A stretch of 26,505 bases of DNA from JAEMQF01 sp031396305 (GCA_031396305.1 JANNKM010000172.1:1-26505), one strand, 5' to 3'. Positions 11,423 through 19,213 are shown, numbered from the stretch's first letter. The notes: generated by a model not told the origin, from the letters alone. Translations and numbers: made by a program.

Positions 11423-12310
11423 CTAACTGTCTCGCTCCACCACTTTGTCCGCCAGCACGCTGAGCCATGCAGCATCCGGCAGCCGGCTGCGCAGCAATGC
11501 CGCCTGAGCCTGGTCTCGCAAGTCATCGGCGTGGCGCCGGGCGGCACCCAGGCCGAGGATGGTGACATAGGTGGGCTTGTTGTTGTGGAGGTCCTTGCCG
11601 GCCGTCTTGCCCAAGGTGGCGGAAGCCTGCGTCACATCCAGTATGTCGTCGACAACCTGAAACGCCAGCCCCAGTGCTTCACCATAGGCGTCGAGCGCCG
11701 CCCACGCTTGGTCGCTCGGATTTCCGCAGGCCGCGCCCATCAGCACGCTCGAACGCAGCAGCGCGCCAGTCTTGCGGTGGTGCATGTCGCGCAACACCGC
11801 TTCGTCGAGCTCCAGGCCGATGCTGGCCAGGTCGATGGCCTGGCCGCCCGCCATGCCGGCGTGCCCGGCAGCGCGAGCCAACAGAGCGCACAGGCGTGCC
11901 TGCAACGCTGCGGGGACGCCCGAATCCGGCGTCAGCACTTCGAAGGCCAGCGCCTGCATGGCGTCTCCGGCAAGCATCGCCTGCGCCTGACCGAACTGCA
12001 CATGCACCGTGGGCTTGCCGCGGCGCAGAACGTCGTTGTCCATGCAGGGCATGTCGTCGTGGATCAGAGAATACGCGTGAATCAATTCAACGGCGCAGGC
12101 GGCACGCATCGCCGCCTCGCGCAGCCCGGTCACGGCCTGACTCGCCGCAAGCACGAGCAGCGGACGCAGCCGCTTGCCGCCGTCGAGCACCCCGTAGCGC
12201 ATCGCCCGTCCCAGGCCTGCCGGTGCGTCTGCTGGAACCCACTCGAGCAGCGCACTCTCTACGGCCTGCAACTCCAACTTCATCCACAGCTCGAAGTCGC
12301 CCTGGTTCAT
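11423..12310 (-). CDS. ispA: Farnesyl diphosphate synthase
   Basis: This prenyltransferase builds C10/C15 isoprenoid diphosphates from IPP and DMAPP, feeding quinones, undecaprenyl carriers and hopanoids or carotenoids. It has both aspartate-rich metal-binding motifs: the first as DDMPCMD (D85, D86, D91) and the second as DDILD (D221, D222, D225). GGKRLRPLL lies near residue 44. The first motif is the bacterial four-spacer type expected for IspA. The 295-residue length is normal. The ATG overlaps the xseB stop as ATGA, so translation is probably coupled. Exact product chain length cannot be read from sequence alone, but gene order xseB-ispA-dxs is the standard one. Confidence 0.96.
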   Translation of the reverse strand: MNQGDFELWMKLELQAVESALLEWVPADAPAGLGRAMRYGVLDGGKRLRPLLVLAASQAVTGLREAAMRAACAVELIHAYSLIHDDMPCMDNDVLRRGKPTVHVQFGQAQAMLAGDAMQALAFEVLTPDSGVPAALQARLCALLARAAGHAGMAGGQAIDLASIGLELDEAVLRDMHHRKTGALLRSSVLMGAACGNPSDQAWAALDAYGEALGLAFQVVDDILDVTQASATLGKTAGKDLHNNKPTYVTILGLGAARRHADDLRDQAQAALLRSRLPDAAWLSVLADKVVERDS

Positions 12311-12549
12311 GACCCAGCCCAGGGTTTGAGCCGCCCTTCCTCGAGAACCTTGACTTGCATCTCAACGGCGTCAAGGCGCGAGCGGCAAATTTGCAGCAAC
12401 TCGGCGCCACGCTGATAAGTCTGAATGAGGCGATCGAGCGGCAACTGCCCGCCTTCCATGGCTGCGACCATGCGCTCAAGCTCTGAAAGCGCATCCTCGT
12501 AGCTCGGGTCGGCCCGGGCCGGCGCCGTGGGTGTCGTCGTTTTTGCCAT
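12307..12549 (-). CDS. xseB: Exodeoxyribonuclease VII small subunit
   Basis: XseB is the small helical subunit of exonuclease VII, which degrades single-stranded DNA together with XseA. The 80-residue protein has the family core YEDALSELERMVAAMEGGQLPLD, shown here only in part: SYEDALSELERMV (about 16-28), then LPLDRLIQTYQRGAELL and the trailing CRSRLDAVEMQVKVL helix. The frame remains open far upstream across the antisense of the Rieske gene. The ATG at 12549 begins the recognisable protein, with a TACAAT hexamer 16 nt before it. It is the first gene of the isoprenoid operon and overlaps ispA by 4 nt. xseA is not in the window. Confidence 0.94.
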   Translation of the reverse strand: MAKTTTPTAPARADPSYEDALSELERMVAAMEGGQLPLDRLIQTYQRGAELLQICRSRLDAVEMQVKVLEEGRLKPWAGS

Positions 12550-12565
12550 TCGCGTGTCCGTGACG

Positions 12566-12571
12566 ATTGTA
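12566..12571 (-). promoter_or_regulatory. Probable -10 element of the xseB-ispA-dxs-folE2 operon
   Basis: TACAAT on the minus strand matches the sigma-70 -10 consensus at 5 of 6 positions and lies 16 nt before the xseB ATG. No good -35 is visible at 16-18 bp. Confidence 0.45.
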
Positions 12572-12759
12572 GTCAGCGCCACCGGCCCCATGTGCCAGCG
12601 CAAACGCGGCGATGCCTCGGCGCGCGAGAGGGTTTGCCAGGGCTGCTCGCGCACCCGGCGCCGCTTAGAATCCGCGGCCCTGCGCGTTGCGCTCCCGTCG
12701 TCAGGCCCGCCGGGGCGACGTGGTGGTTTGAGTCTTTCGCTGAGGTTTACTGAACTGAT

Positions 12760-13896
12760 ATGTCCGACCTGAGCATCGGCCTTTGCGCGGCGGATCGAAT
12801 TCACTCGCAACTCAGCGTGTCGAGCTACTTCGACCCTGCCCAGTTCGAGCGCGAGCGCGCGCTGATCCTGAATCGCGCCCCACGCTATGTCGGGCACGAG
12901 CTGAGCGTTCCATCGATCGGCGATTTCCACGCCCTGCCGCAAGAAGGCGAGGGCCGCGCGCTGGTGCGCACCTCGCGCGGCGTGGAACTCATCTCCAACG
13001 TCTGCCGGCACCGGCAGGCCGTGATGCTGCGTGGCCGGGGCAGTACCGCGAGCACCGGAAATACCATCGTCTGCCCCTTGCACCGCTGGACGTATTCGAC
13101 GCACGGGCAGTTGATCGCGGCGCCGCATTTTCCGGACGACCCCTGCCTTAACCTGAACAACTATCCGCTGCAACGCTGGAACGGACTGCTGTTCGAGGCG
13201 GGCGCGCGCAACGTGGCCAGTGAACTTGCGGGTCTGGGCCCAAAGGCCGACCTGGACTTCAGCGGATACGTGCTTGACCGCGTTCACCTGCATGAGTGCG
13301 ACTACAACTGGAAGACCTTCATCGAGGTCTCTCTCGAGGACTATCACGTCGGCCCCTTTCACCCTGGCCTCGGCAACTTCGTCGCCTGTGATGATCTGCG
13401 CTGGGAAATGGGCGCGCACCACTCGGTGCAGACGGTAGGCATCGCCACGCCGGGGGGCAAGGTGCTGGGTCGCCCGGGCTCCGATGTCTACAGGAAATGG
13501 CACGACGTCGTGCTCGGCTACTCCGACGGGCGCACGCCCAACCAAGGCGCGGTCTGGATGACCTACTACCCGACCCTCATGGTCGAGTGGTATCCGCATG
13601 TGCTGGTGGTGTCGAGCCTGTACGCTGACGGACCACGCAAGACGCTCAACGTCGTCGAGTTCTTCTACCCTGAGGAAATCAGCGCTTTCGAGCGCGAATT
13701 CGTCGAGGCACAGCAAGCGGCGTACATGGAAACCTGTGTTGAGGACGATCAGATCGCCTTGCGCATGGACGCGGGCCGCGCCGCCCTGCTTGCCCGTGGC
13801 GACGATGAATACGGCCCGTACCAGAGCCCGATGGAAGACGGCATGCAGCAGTTTCACGAGTGGTACCGGCGCGCCATGGACGGAGCAGCGAAATGA
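12760..13896 (+). CDS. Rieske non-heme iron oxygenase, alpha subunit
   Basis: This is an aromatic-ring-hydroxylating-type oxygenase alpha subunit, 378 residues. The Rieske [2Fe-2S] ligands are present (C82/H84 and C105/H108, in VCRHRQ and CPLHRW). The mononuclear iron site follows in the catalytic domain as EDYHVGPFHP (H196, H201), with a downstream acidic ligand probably in VEDDQ (about 328-330). No ferredoxin or reductase gene is adjacent, so electrons must come from elsewhere. The substrate is unknown; the family includes choline, carnitine and aromatic oxygenases. A TAGAAT hexamer at 12666-12671 is a possible -10. The next gene, a sulfurtransferase, overlaps by ATGA, which implies co-translation. 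Confidence 0.9.
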   Translation: MSDLSIGLCAADRIHSQLSVSSYFDPAQFERERALILNRAPRYVGHELSVPSIGDFHALPQEGEGRALVRTSRGVELISNVCRHRQAVMLRGRGSTASTGNTIVCPLHRWTYSTHGQLIAAPHFPDDPCLNLNNYPLQRWNGLLFEAGARNVASELAGLGPKADLDFSGYVLDRVHLHECDYNWKTFIEVSLEDYHVGPFHPGLGNFVACDDLRWEMGAHHSVQTVGIATPGGKVLGRPGSDVYRKWHDVVLGYSDGRTPNQGAVWMTYYPTLMVEWYPHVLVVSSLYADGPRKTLNVVEFFYPEEISAFEREFVEAQQAAYMETCVEDDQIALRMDAGRAALLARGDDEYGPYQSPMEDGMQQFHEWYRRAMDGAAK

Positions 13897-14744
13897 GCGC
13901 GTTGTCCACGCCTCTCATCAGCGCCGAATCGCTGGTTGAAGTGCAGCGTTCCGGCCGGAGCGTCGTGCTGATCGACGCGCGGTTCGATCTGGCCAATGTC
14001 GACGCTGGCCGCAACGACTGGCGCGCCGGGCATTTGCCGGGCTCCGTCTATTGGCACCTCGATGCCGACCTGTCCGGCGCCAAGACCGGGCGCAATGGCC
14101 GGCACCCGCTACCCGGCCGCGCCGAGTTCGCGCGCACGATGGGGCGTGCCGGCATCACGCCAGCAAGTCTTGTGGTCACACTCGATGCTCAGGGCGGCGT
14201 CTACGCGGCGCGCGCCTGGTGGCTGTTGCGCTGGATGGGCCACGACGACGTGGCGGTACTCGACGGCGGAATCGCCGCGTGGCGTGCGGCGGGCGGTGCG
14301 TTGAGCACGCAGCCTGCGACACCCACCAGCGATGCGCCCTACCCTGAGCGCGCCGCACTCGTCGGTACCCAAGACGCCGCCGGCCTTGCGGCGACGCTCG
14401 GCCGTGTTCGCCTGGTCGATGCCCGGGCGCCGGAGCGCTTTCGCGGCGACGTCGAACCCCTGGACGCGCAGGCCGGGCACATTCCGGGCGCGTTGAATCG
14501 GTTCTTCAAGGACAACCTCGCTGAGGATGGGCGCTTCAAGCCGCCCGAGCGGTTGCGGATCGACTTCACTGCATTGCTCGGTGGCCAAGGAGCCGAGCAG
14601 GTCGTTCACAGCTGCGGCTCGGGCGTGACAGCCTGCCACAACCTGCTTGCGATGGAGCACGCCGGCCTGAAAGGATCGAAGCTTTATCCAGGCTCGTGGA
14701 GTGAGTGGTCGTTCGACCCGGCGCGGCCGGTCGCCCGGGGCTGA
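13893..14744 (+). CDS. Sulfurtransferase (two rhodanese domains, mercaptopyruvate type)
   Basis: This 283-residue protein has tandem rhodanese domains. The C-terminal domain carries the catalytic loop CGSGVTA (C241), the form typical of 3-mercaptopyruvate sulfurtransferase rather than thiosulfate rhodanese (CRKGVT). The N-terminal domain is inactive, with aspartate (VTLDAQGG) where a catalytic loop would be, as usual in the family. The conserved AGHLPGS and AGHIPGA segments are present in the two halves. The ATG at 13893 overlaps the oxygenase stop codon. The open frame extends 11 codons upstream into that gene, but the overlap start is preferred. It would move sulfane sulfur from mercaptopyruvate to thiols or cyanide. 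Its tie to the oxygenase is unexplained; Fe-S maintenance is one guess. Confidence 0.92.
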   Translation: MSALSTPLISAESLVEVQRSGRSVVLIDARFDLANVDAGRNDWRAGHLPGSVYWHLDADLSGAKTGRNGRHPLPGRAEFARTMGRAGITPASLVVTLDAQGGVYAARAWWLLRWMGHDDVAVLDGGIAAWRAAGGALSTQPATPTSDAPYPERAALVGTQDAAGLAATLGRVRLVDARAPERFRGDVEPLDAQAGHIPGALNRFFKDNLAEDGRFKPPERLRIDFTALLGGQGAEQVVHSCGSGVTACHNLLAMEHAGLKGSKLYPGSWSEWSFDPARPVARG

Positions 14745-14774
14745 CGGCGCTCGAACCGGCAGGCGCGAGATCGC

Positions 14775-14788
14775 TTGACGCAGATCAA
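14775..14788 (+). promoter_or_regulatory. FNR/ANR-type box ahead of the universal stress protein
   Basis: TTGACGCAGATCAA fits the TTGAT-N4-ATCAA consensus of the FNR/ANR/DNR family at 9 of 10 positions. Its centre (14781.5) lies 41.5 bp before a start point at about 14823 predicted from AATACT at 14811-14816, the class II activator position. Confidence 0.7.
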
Positions 14789-14810
14789 ACGCAGACTTAC
14801 CTTGGCGGGG

Positions 14811-14816
14811 AATACT
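14811..14816 (+). promoter_or_regulatory. Probable -10 of the FNR-controlled promoter
   Basis: AATACT is a moderate -10 match placed correctly relative to the FNR-type box. Transcription would start near 14823, giving an 18-nt leader containing GGAG (14831-14834). Confidence 0.5.
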
Positions 14817-14840
14817 TCAGCCACACCGAAGGAGCCGCTC

Positions 14841-15275
14841 ATGTTCAAACGCATTCTGGTCCCCACCGACGGATCTGACATCACTGACAAGGCCGTGAAC
14901 ACGACCATCACGCTGGCGAAGGCGGTGGGCGCCGCGGTCTACACAATCAGCGTCAAGGAGCCTTTTCCCTACAGCGCGATTTCCGAAATGCAGCCCACGC
15001 CGCCACAGGAGTTCTACGACGCTCAGGAGCGCATCGCCGCAGCGCGGGTCAAGACGGTGAGCGACGCCTGTGCCGCAGCGGGCGTGACCTGCCATGGCCA
15101 CACGGTCGAAGCACTGCATCCGTGGGAAGCGATCATCGACCACGCCGCGCGCATGGACTGCGACCTGCTGGTGATGGCCTCACACGGCCGACGCGGCATG
15201 GTCGCGCTGCTGCTGGGCAGCGAGACGCAGAAGGTGCTTACGCATTCAACGATTCCGGTCCTGGTGGTGCGCTGA
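14841..15275 (+). CDS. Universal stress protein, UspA family
   Basis: This is a single-domain Usp protein of 144 residues. Its N-terminus FKRILVPTDGSD is the family signature, and it ends with the nucleotide-binding pattern ASHGRRGMVALLLGS followed by IPVLVVR. The first glycine of the G-2x-G-9x-G(S) motif is alanine here, while the others are present, so ATP binding is likely but not certain. The ATG at 14841 follows GGAG by 6 nt. The open frame extends 22 codons upstream but runs through the promoter, so it is rejected. The FNR/ANR-type box points to induction at low oxygen, as for many Usp genes in proteobacteria. The downstream ZIP gene converges after 18 nt. Confidence 0.95.
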   Translation: MFKRILVPTDGSDITDKAVNTTITLAKAVGAAVYTISVKEPFPYSAISEMQPTPPQEFYDAQERIAAARVKTVSDACAAAGVTCHGHTVEALHPWEAIIDHAARMDCDLLVMASHGRRGMVALLLGSETQKVLTHSTIPVLVVR

Positions 15276-15293
15276 GCGCGAAGCCGTGCTGAA

Positions 15294-16070
15294 TCAGTGG
15301 CCGTGCGCCTGGCTCGTGACCAGCGCAATCAAGCCCAGGCCGGTGCCCAGCCACGCCAGTTGTGACAGGGTCTCGCGCAGCGTCAGCCGATGCTGCAACT
15401 GCGGAATCAGGTCGGCCACTGCGACATAGATGAAACTGCTCGCGGCAATCACGAGCAGGTAGGGAAACATTTCCGTCCACGGCCCGACGAGAAAGTAACC
15501 CAGTACCCCGCCCAGTACCGAGGCCAGACCCGAAATGGCGTTGTAGGTCAGCGCACGGGCGCGCGACAGGCCGGCGTTGAGCAAGACGATGTAGTCCCCC
15601 ACCTCCTGCGGGATTTCGTGCGCCACGATCGCCAGCGCGGTCACCACGCCCAGCCGCGTGTCGGCAAGGAATGCCGCGGCGATGATCACGCCGTCGGTGA
15701 AGTTGTGAATGCTGTCGCCCACCAGCACGCTCCACCCGCCGCGACCGGCCTGATGCTCGTCGAAACCGTGGTGGTGATGGTGGTCATCGCCCTCGTGGTG
15801 ATGGCCGTGGCGGTACAGCTCGGCTTTCTCCAGGAGAAAGAAAAAGAGCAAGCCGAGCAGCAGCGTGAGAAACAGGCTGTGACTGCTGGCCTGACCCTCG
15901 AAGGCCTCAGGAAGCAGATCGAGCAACGCCGTGCCGAGCAGCACGCCTGTGGACAGGCTCACCAGATGGCGCACCAGCCGACCCAGCACACCCACCGTGA
16001 GTGCGGCTGAAATCACCACCGACAGCACGCCACCCGCGACGGTGGCGATCACGATGTAGACCAGAGTCAT
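15294..16070 (-). CDS. ZIP family divalent metal transporter
   Basis: This inner-membrane transporter probably imports zinc or another divalent metal. The 258-residue protein shows about eight hydrophobic segments. The metal-site motifs are in the middle helices: HNFTDG (H122, D126) and HEIPQE (H151, E152). Between helices 3 and 4 there is a histidine-rich loop (about 88-106, with HHHEGDDHHHHH), typical of ZIP proteins and likely a metal-sensing or capture loop. The short N-terminus and the HEIPQE motif suggest the ZupT/GufA or ZIP5-like branch, though direction and specificity are not readable. It lies 92 nt downstream of the dienelactone hydrolase gene on the same strand. No Zur box was recognised in the gap. 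Confidence 0.93.
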   Translation of the reverse strand: MTLVYIVIATVAGGVLSVVISAALTVGVLGRLVRHLVSLSTGVLLGTALLDLLPEAFEGQASSHSLFLTLLLGLLFFFLLEKAELYRHGHHHEGDDHHHHHGFDEHQAGRGGWSVLVGDSIHNFTDGVIIAAAFLADTRLGVVTALAIVAHEIPQEVGDYIVLLNAGLSRARALTYNAISGLASVLGGVLGYFLVGPWTEMFPYLLVIAASSFIYVAVADLIPQLQHRLTLRETLSQLAWLGTGLGLIALVTSQAHGH

Positions 16071-16162
16071 GTTCGCGGTTCAAGCACGAATCGCCGCGCG
16101 CACTGCCGGCTGCGCCTCGCCATCGAAGACGGAAGGTGAATGGCGTCGGCCTGAGGGCGCAG

Positions 16163-17035
16163 TCACGCGACGCCGTTTGCCTCGAACCAGGCGATGCAAC
16201 GCTTCCAGCCGTCTTCCGCGGCGTCTTTGCGAAAGCTCGGTCGATAGTCAGCATGAAAGGCGTGCGGAGCATCGGGGTAGACGACAAATTCAGAGCGTTT
16301 CGCGGCACCGCTGCCGGCAGCCAACGCAGCTTTCATCTTGTCCACCGTGTCCAGGGGAATCCCGCTGTCCTGCCCGCCATACAAACCCAACACCGGGCCG
16401 TGCAGGTTTGCCGCAATGTCCACCGGTTGCTTGGGCGTCAGCGTCGACGCCGCCCCGACAAGGCGGCCGTACCAGGCCACCCCGGCCTTCACTTGCGGGT
16501 TGTGGGCGCTGAACAGCCAGGTGATGCGCCCGCCCCAGCAGAAGCCCGTCACGGCGAGTTTGGAGGTATTGCCGCCATTCGCCTTGGCCCAGGCCACAGT
16601 GGCGTCAAGGTCGCCCATCACCTGGGCATCGGGCACCTTCGAGATGACCTCGGCGAACAGCTTGGCGATTTCGCCATAACTTTGTGCGTCGCCCTGGCGC
16701 ACGAACAACTCGGGAGCGATCGCCATATAGCCACGCCTGGCGAAACGCCGCGCCACATCGGCGATGTGCTCGTGCACGCCGAAGACTTCCGAGATCACCA
16801 GCACCACCGGCAGACTGCTCTTGCCCGCGGGCATCGCGCGGTAGGCCGGCATCTTGAAGTCGCCCACCATGATCGTGACTTCGCCCACGCTCAGGCCATC
16901 GCTGTCGGTGCGAATGGTTTGAGCGGTCACCGGCAGCACGGCCGCGGCAAAGCCGCTGCCCACGCTGGTTTGCACGAAGTCGCGCCGGGTGAATGCGCGT
17001 GTCGGGGTCAGGCTGTCCAGTTCGGTGTTCAGCAT
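16163..17035 (-). CDS. Dienelactone hydrolase family protein with Tat-like signal
   Basis: This alpha/beta hydrolase is of the dienelactone hydrolase type, 290 residues. The catalytic set is visible: C166 in GFCWGG, D223 in GGQDSG, H258 in DAPHAFHADY, plus the partner E83 in SEVFGVHEH that activates the cysteine. The N-terminus has TRRDF (R17, R18) followed by a hydrophobic run ending near AQT (about 40), which is a good Tat signal and suggests a periplasmic enzyme. The true substrate is unknown, since the family covers dienelactone and other small-ester hydrolysis. The ATG at 17035 has a weak ribosome site. ATAGAAT upstream (hexamer at 17069-17074, minus strand) may be a -10. It is divergent from ppx. 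Confidence 0.9.
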   Translation of the reverse strand: MLNTELDSLTPTRAFTRRDFVQTSVGSGFAAAVLPVTAQTIRTDSDGLSVGEVTIMVGDFKMPAYRAMPAGKSSLPVVLVISEVFGVHEHIADVARRFARRGYMAIAPELFVRQGDAQSYGEIAKLFAEVISKVPDAQVMGDLDATVAWAKANGGNTSKLAVTGFCWGGRITWLFSAHNPQVKAGVAWYGRLVGAASTLTPKQPVDIAANLHGPVLGLYGGQDSGIPLDTVDKMKAALAAGSGAAKRSEFVVYPDAPHAFHADYRPSFRKDAAEDGWKRCIAWFEANGVA

Positions 17036-17138
17036 TGCTCGCAGGCGTCCAGCGTTGGAGACAGGCGCATTCTATGAACAACCTCGTCACGCCCTCTCCG
17101 CCAGAAAACCCTGAAGTTTTGCCCCGACAATGGCGGCC

Positions 17139-18668
17139 ATGCCCGATGCCACGAATGCCTCGCTCGACCGCGATTCGCGCTGGCCCGGCCAATTGGTGGG
17201 CATCGACATGGGGTCGAACAGCTTTCGTCTGGAGGTCGGCCAGCTGATCCAGGGGCGGTATCGCCGCATCGACTACCTGAAAGAGACGGTTCGGCTCGGC
17301 GCCGGCCTCGATGAAAACGGAATGCTGACGCCGCAGGCTGCGCAGTGCGGCCTGGACTGTCTGGCCCGGTTTGCCAGTCGCCTTCAGGGCTTCCTTCCGC
17401 GGCAAATACGCGCCGTGGCGACGCAGACACTGCGCGAAGCACGCAACCGAGACGCCTTCCTGGTGCAGGCCCAAGCCGCGCTGGGTCACAAGATCGAAGT
17501 GATTTCCGGCCGTGAAGAGGCGCGCCTCATCTACAAAGGCGTCGCGCGCCTGCACACGACAAACGTGCCGCGCCTCGTGGTGGACATCGGCGGGCGTTCC
17601 ACTGAAATGATCCTTGGCCAGGGGCGCGACGCGCGCCAGGCAGAATCGTTCGGCGTCGGTTGCGTGGGCCTGTCGGTCAACTACTTCCCCGACGGCGCGA
17701 TGACGGCCGCGGCGTTTCGCGCGGCGCAGGTTGCCGCGGGAGCGCAACTCGAGGAAGGCCTTGAAACCTTTGCGCGCAGTCGCTGGCAAGAGGCGCTCGG
17801 ATCCTCCGGAACCGTCAGCGCGGTGTCTCAGTTGCTCGCTGCCAGTGGTATCACTGACGGGCGCATCACCCCCGATGGCCTGCGTTGGCTGATCCTGCGC
17901 TGCATCGAAGCCGGGAACATCCAGCGTCTGGCGCTGCCCGGTCTGAAAGAAGAACGCCGCTTCGTCATTGCCGGGGGCCTGGCGATTCTGTACACGCTCG
18001 CATCGCAATTCGGCGTTGAAGACCTGCGGCCCACCCAGGGCGCGCTGCGCCAGGGCCTGATCTTCGACCTCGACGAGCGCCGACAGGCAGCGTCGTTGCA
18101 CCAGGTGGGGCACGATGTCCGTGATGCTTCGGCGCGCGACTTGCAGCGCCGCTTCATGGTCGATACGCACCAGGCGCAGCGCGTCACCCGCATTGCCCAG
18201 CGCCTGTACAAACGCGCTCAGCCACACGCCGACGTCGAGGCGAATCGCGAATTGCTGTGGGCCTGCGCGTTGCACGAAATGGGCATGATGGTCTCGCATC
18301 ACGACCACCACCGGCACAGCGCCTACCTGCTGGCGCATGTCGACGCGGCGGGCTTCTCGCAGAGCCAATTGCGGCGCCTGTCGGCCCTCCTGCTGGGGCA
18401 ACGTGGCGGTCTGCGCAAGGTCGAAACTCCGCTGCTGGAGGAGGCGTTCGCCTGGCAACTGCTCTGCCTGCGGCTGGCGATCATCAAATGCCACGCTCGC
18501 GGTGAAGTGGATGCCAGCGCGATTCGTCTGGAAGCGAATGCGCGCGATGTCGTGCTGCGCTTCCCACCCGGCTGGAGCGAGGCGAAGCCGCGCTCGGTGT
18601 TTCTCTTCAACGAGGAAGTGCAGTTCTGGGACCGCACCAACCTGTTTCGCCTGGAGCTTCAGGCCTGA
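17139..18668 (+). CDS. ppx: Exopolyphosphatase, Ppx/GppA family
   Basis: Ppx removes orthophosphate from polyphosphate ends; GppA homologues act on pppGpp. The protein has the ASKHA fold: VGIDMGSNSFRLEVG at the N-terminus, then ISGREEARLIY and VVDIGGRSTEMILG. The third glycine of the usual DIGGGSTE is arginine here. A C-terminal HD-like helical domain follows (ALHEMGMMVSHHDHHRHSAY), giving about 509 residues. An in-frame ATG at 17130 would add three residues, but it overlaps a GACAAT hexamer (17126-17131), and the 17139 ATG sits 7 nt after that hexamer as in other genes here. The neighbours ppk1 and sixA support the exopolyphosphatase assignment over GppA. Confidence 0.93.
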   Translation: MPDATNASLDRDSRWPGQLVGIDMGSNSFRLEVGQLIQGRYRRIDYLKETVRLGAGLDENGMLTPQAAQCGLDCLARFASRLQGFLPRQIRAVATQTLREARNRDAFLVQAQAALGHKIEVISGREEARLIYKGVARLHTTNVPRLVVDIGGRSTEMILGQGRDARQAESFGVGCVGLSVNYFPDGAMTAAAFRAAQVAAGAQLEEGLETFARSRWQEALGSSGTVSAVSQLLAASGITDGRITPDGLRWLILRCIEAGNIQRLALPGLKEERRFVIAGGLAILYTLASQFGVEDLRPTQGALRQGLIFDLDERRQAASLHQVGHDVRDASARDLQRRFMVDTHQAQRVTRIAQRLYKRAQPHADVEANRELLWACALHEMGMMVSHHDHHRHSAYLLAHVDAAGFSQSQLRRLSALLLGQRGGLRKVETPLLEEAFAWQLLCLRLAIIKCHARGEVDASAIRLEANARDVVLRFPPGWSEAKPRSVFLFNEEVQFWDRTNLFRLELQA

Positions 18669-18823
18669 GGCTGAGAGTTTTTCGATCATGCCCGCTCATC
18701 ACGCCAAACGGCGCCCGCTCGTCGTTGCAAATGCTCGCCATAGCCCGACCTATGGCTGCGCTTTGCGCCTAGACCGGCCACCCTTTGGCGCGCTGCTCGG
18801 ATACGCTCGAAATACTCTCAGCC
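18669..18823. repeat. 155-bp imperfect palindrome after ppx
   Basis: The outer arms GGCTGAGAGT (18669-18678) and ACTCTCAGCC (18814-18823) are perfect reverse complements. The inner arms GCCATAG and CTATGGC (18737-18743, 18750-18756) are also perfect, around a 6-nt loop. Between them, CGCCAAA pairs with TTTGGCG and other short blocks match. By hand, the two 75-nt halves agree at roughly two thirds of positions with one gap. It begins at the base after the ppx stop codon and lies between convergent genes. No T-run sits on the correct side for an intrinsic terminator. It could be a MITE- or REP-like element or a large RNA hairpin. Confidence 0.75.
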
Positions 18824-18909
18824 TCTGAGCGCGCGGAACTCGTACGTCAGAAGGCACTGATGCGCCTGCGCGGGTCGGCTTGACGCCGGGTGGCAGTGGG
18901 GGGCCTTGT

Positions 18910-19128
18910 TCAGGCCAGTTCGCCCCAGCCACTGGCGATGCGTCGGTATCGCCCGCTGCGGTCCAGCTCATCTTCAGAGACGACTTGCTCGGTACCTTCG
19001 GCAACCTTTCCCTTCCACTTCGTCGCGATCGCTTCTCGGGTGGCCTTGAATGGCGCCAACGTCGGCGTCTCGACATTGCTGTCGAATGTCCAGAAACTGA
19101 ATACCTTGACGGGGTTCGATTCGGGCAT
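18910..19128 (-). CDS. Small protein of unknown function (72 aa)
   Basis: I do not recognise a named family. The 72-residue frame starts MPESNPVKVFSFWTFDSN and ends with a compact, charged region containing EGTEQ, SEDELD, GRYRRIA and GWGEL. It is soluble-looking, with no signal or membrane segment. This composition, and what I remember of short hypothetical proteins with a KVFSFWTFD-like start, suggest a real gene rather than a shadow. The open frame continues upstream to about 19419, but that part overlaps sixA and looks non-native. It has its own possible promoter (TTGACA at 19239-19244) and lies 190 nt downstream of sixA on the same strand. The ribosome site is weak (AGGTGACGAG). Confidence 0.6.
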   Translation of the reverse strand: MPESNPVKVFSFWTFDSNVETPTLAPFKATREAIATKWKGKVAEGTEQVVSEDELDRSGRYRRIASGWGELA

Positions 19129-19154
19129 GGTCTCGTCACCTGGAGGGTTGTTGC

Positions 19155-19169
19155 GGGAGCGCTTCTCCC
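19155..19169. other. Small hairpin in the leader of the 72-aa gene
   Basis: GGGAG and CTCCC form a 5-bp stem with a 5-nt loop, 26 nt before the start codon of the small gene. It could affect its translation; evidence is only the pairing. Confidence 0.3.
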
Positions 19170-19213
19170 CCGGATGGATATGCGACGTGGCCAAGCCACA
19201 CGCGTTCGGGGCA

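Noticed and set aside
12550..13857. Long open frame antisense to the Rieske gene, in frame with xseB
   Set aside because: It is a high-GC antisense shadow. The recognisable XseB protein begins at 12549 and the opposite strand encodes a clear Rieske oxygenase.
15750..15790. Low-complexity GTG/ATG-rich stretch that looks like a simple repeat
   Set aside because: It encodes the histidine-rich loop of the ZIP transporter on the minus strand.
16605..18689. 694-codon open frame on the minus strand across ppx
   Set aside because: It is antisense to ppx and partly out of frame over the dienelactone hydrolase gene. Its residues are rich in Arg, Ala and Gln with no family features.
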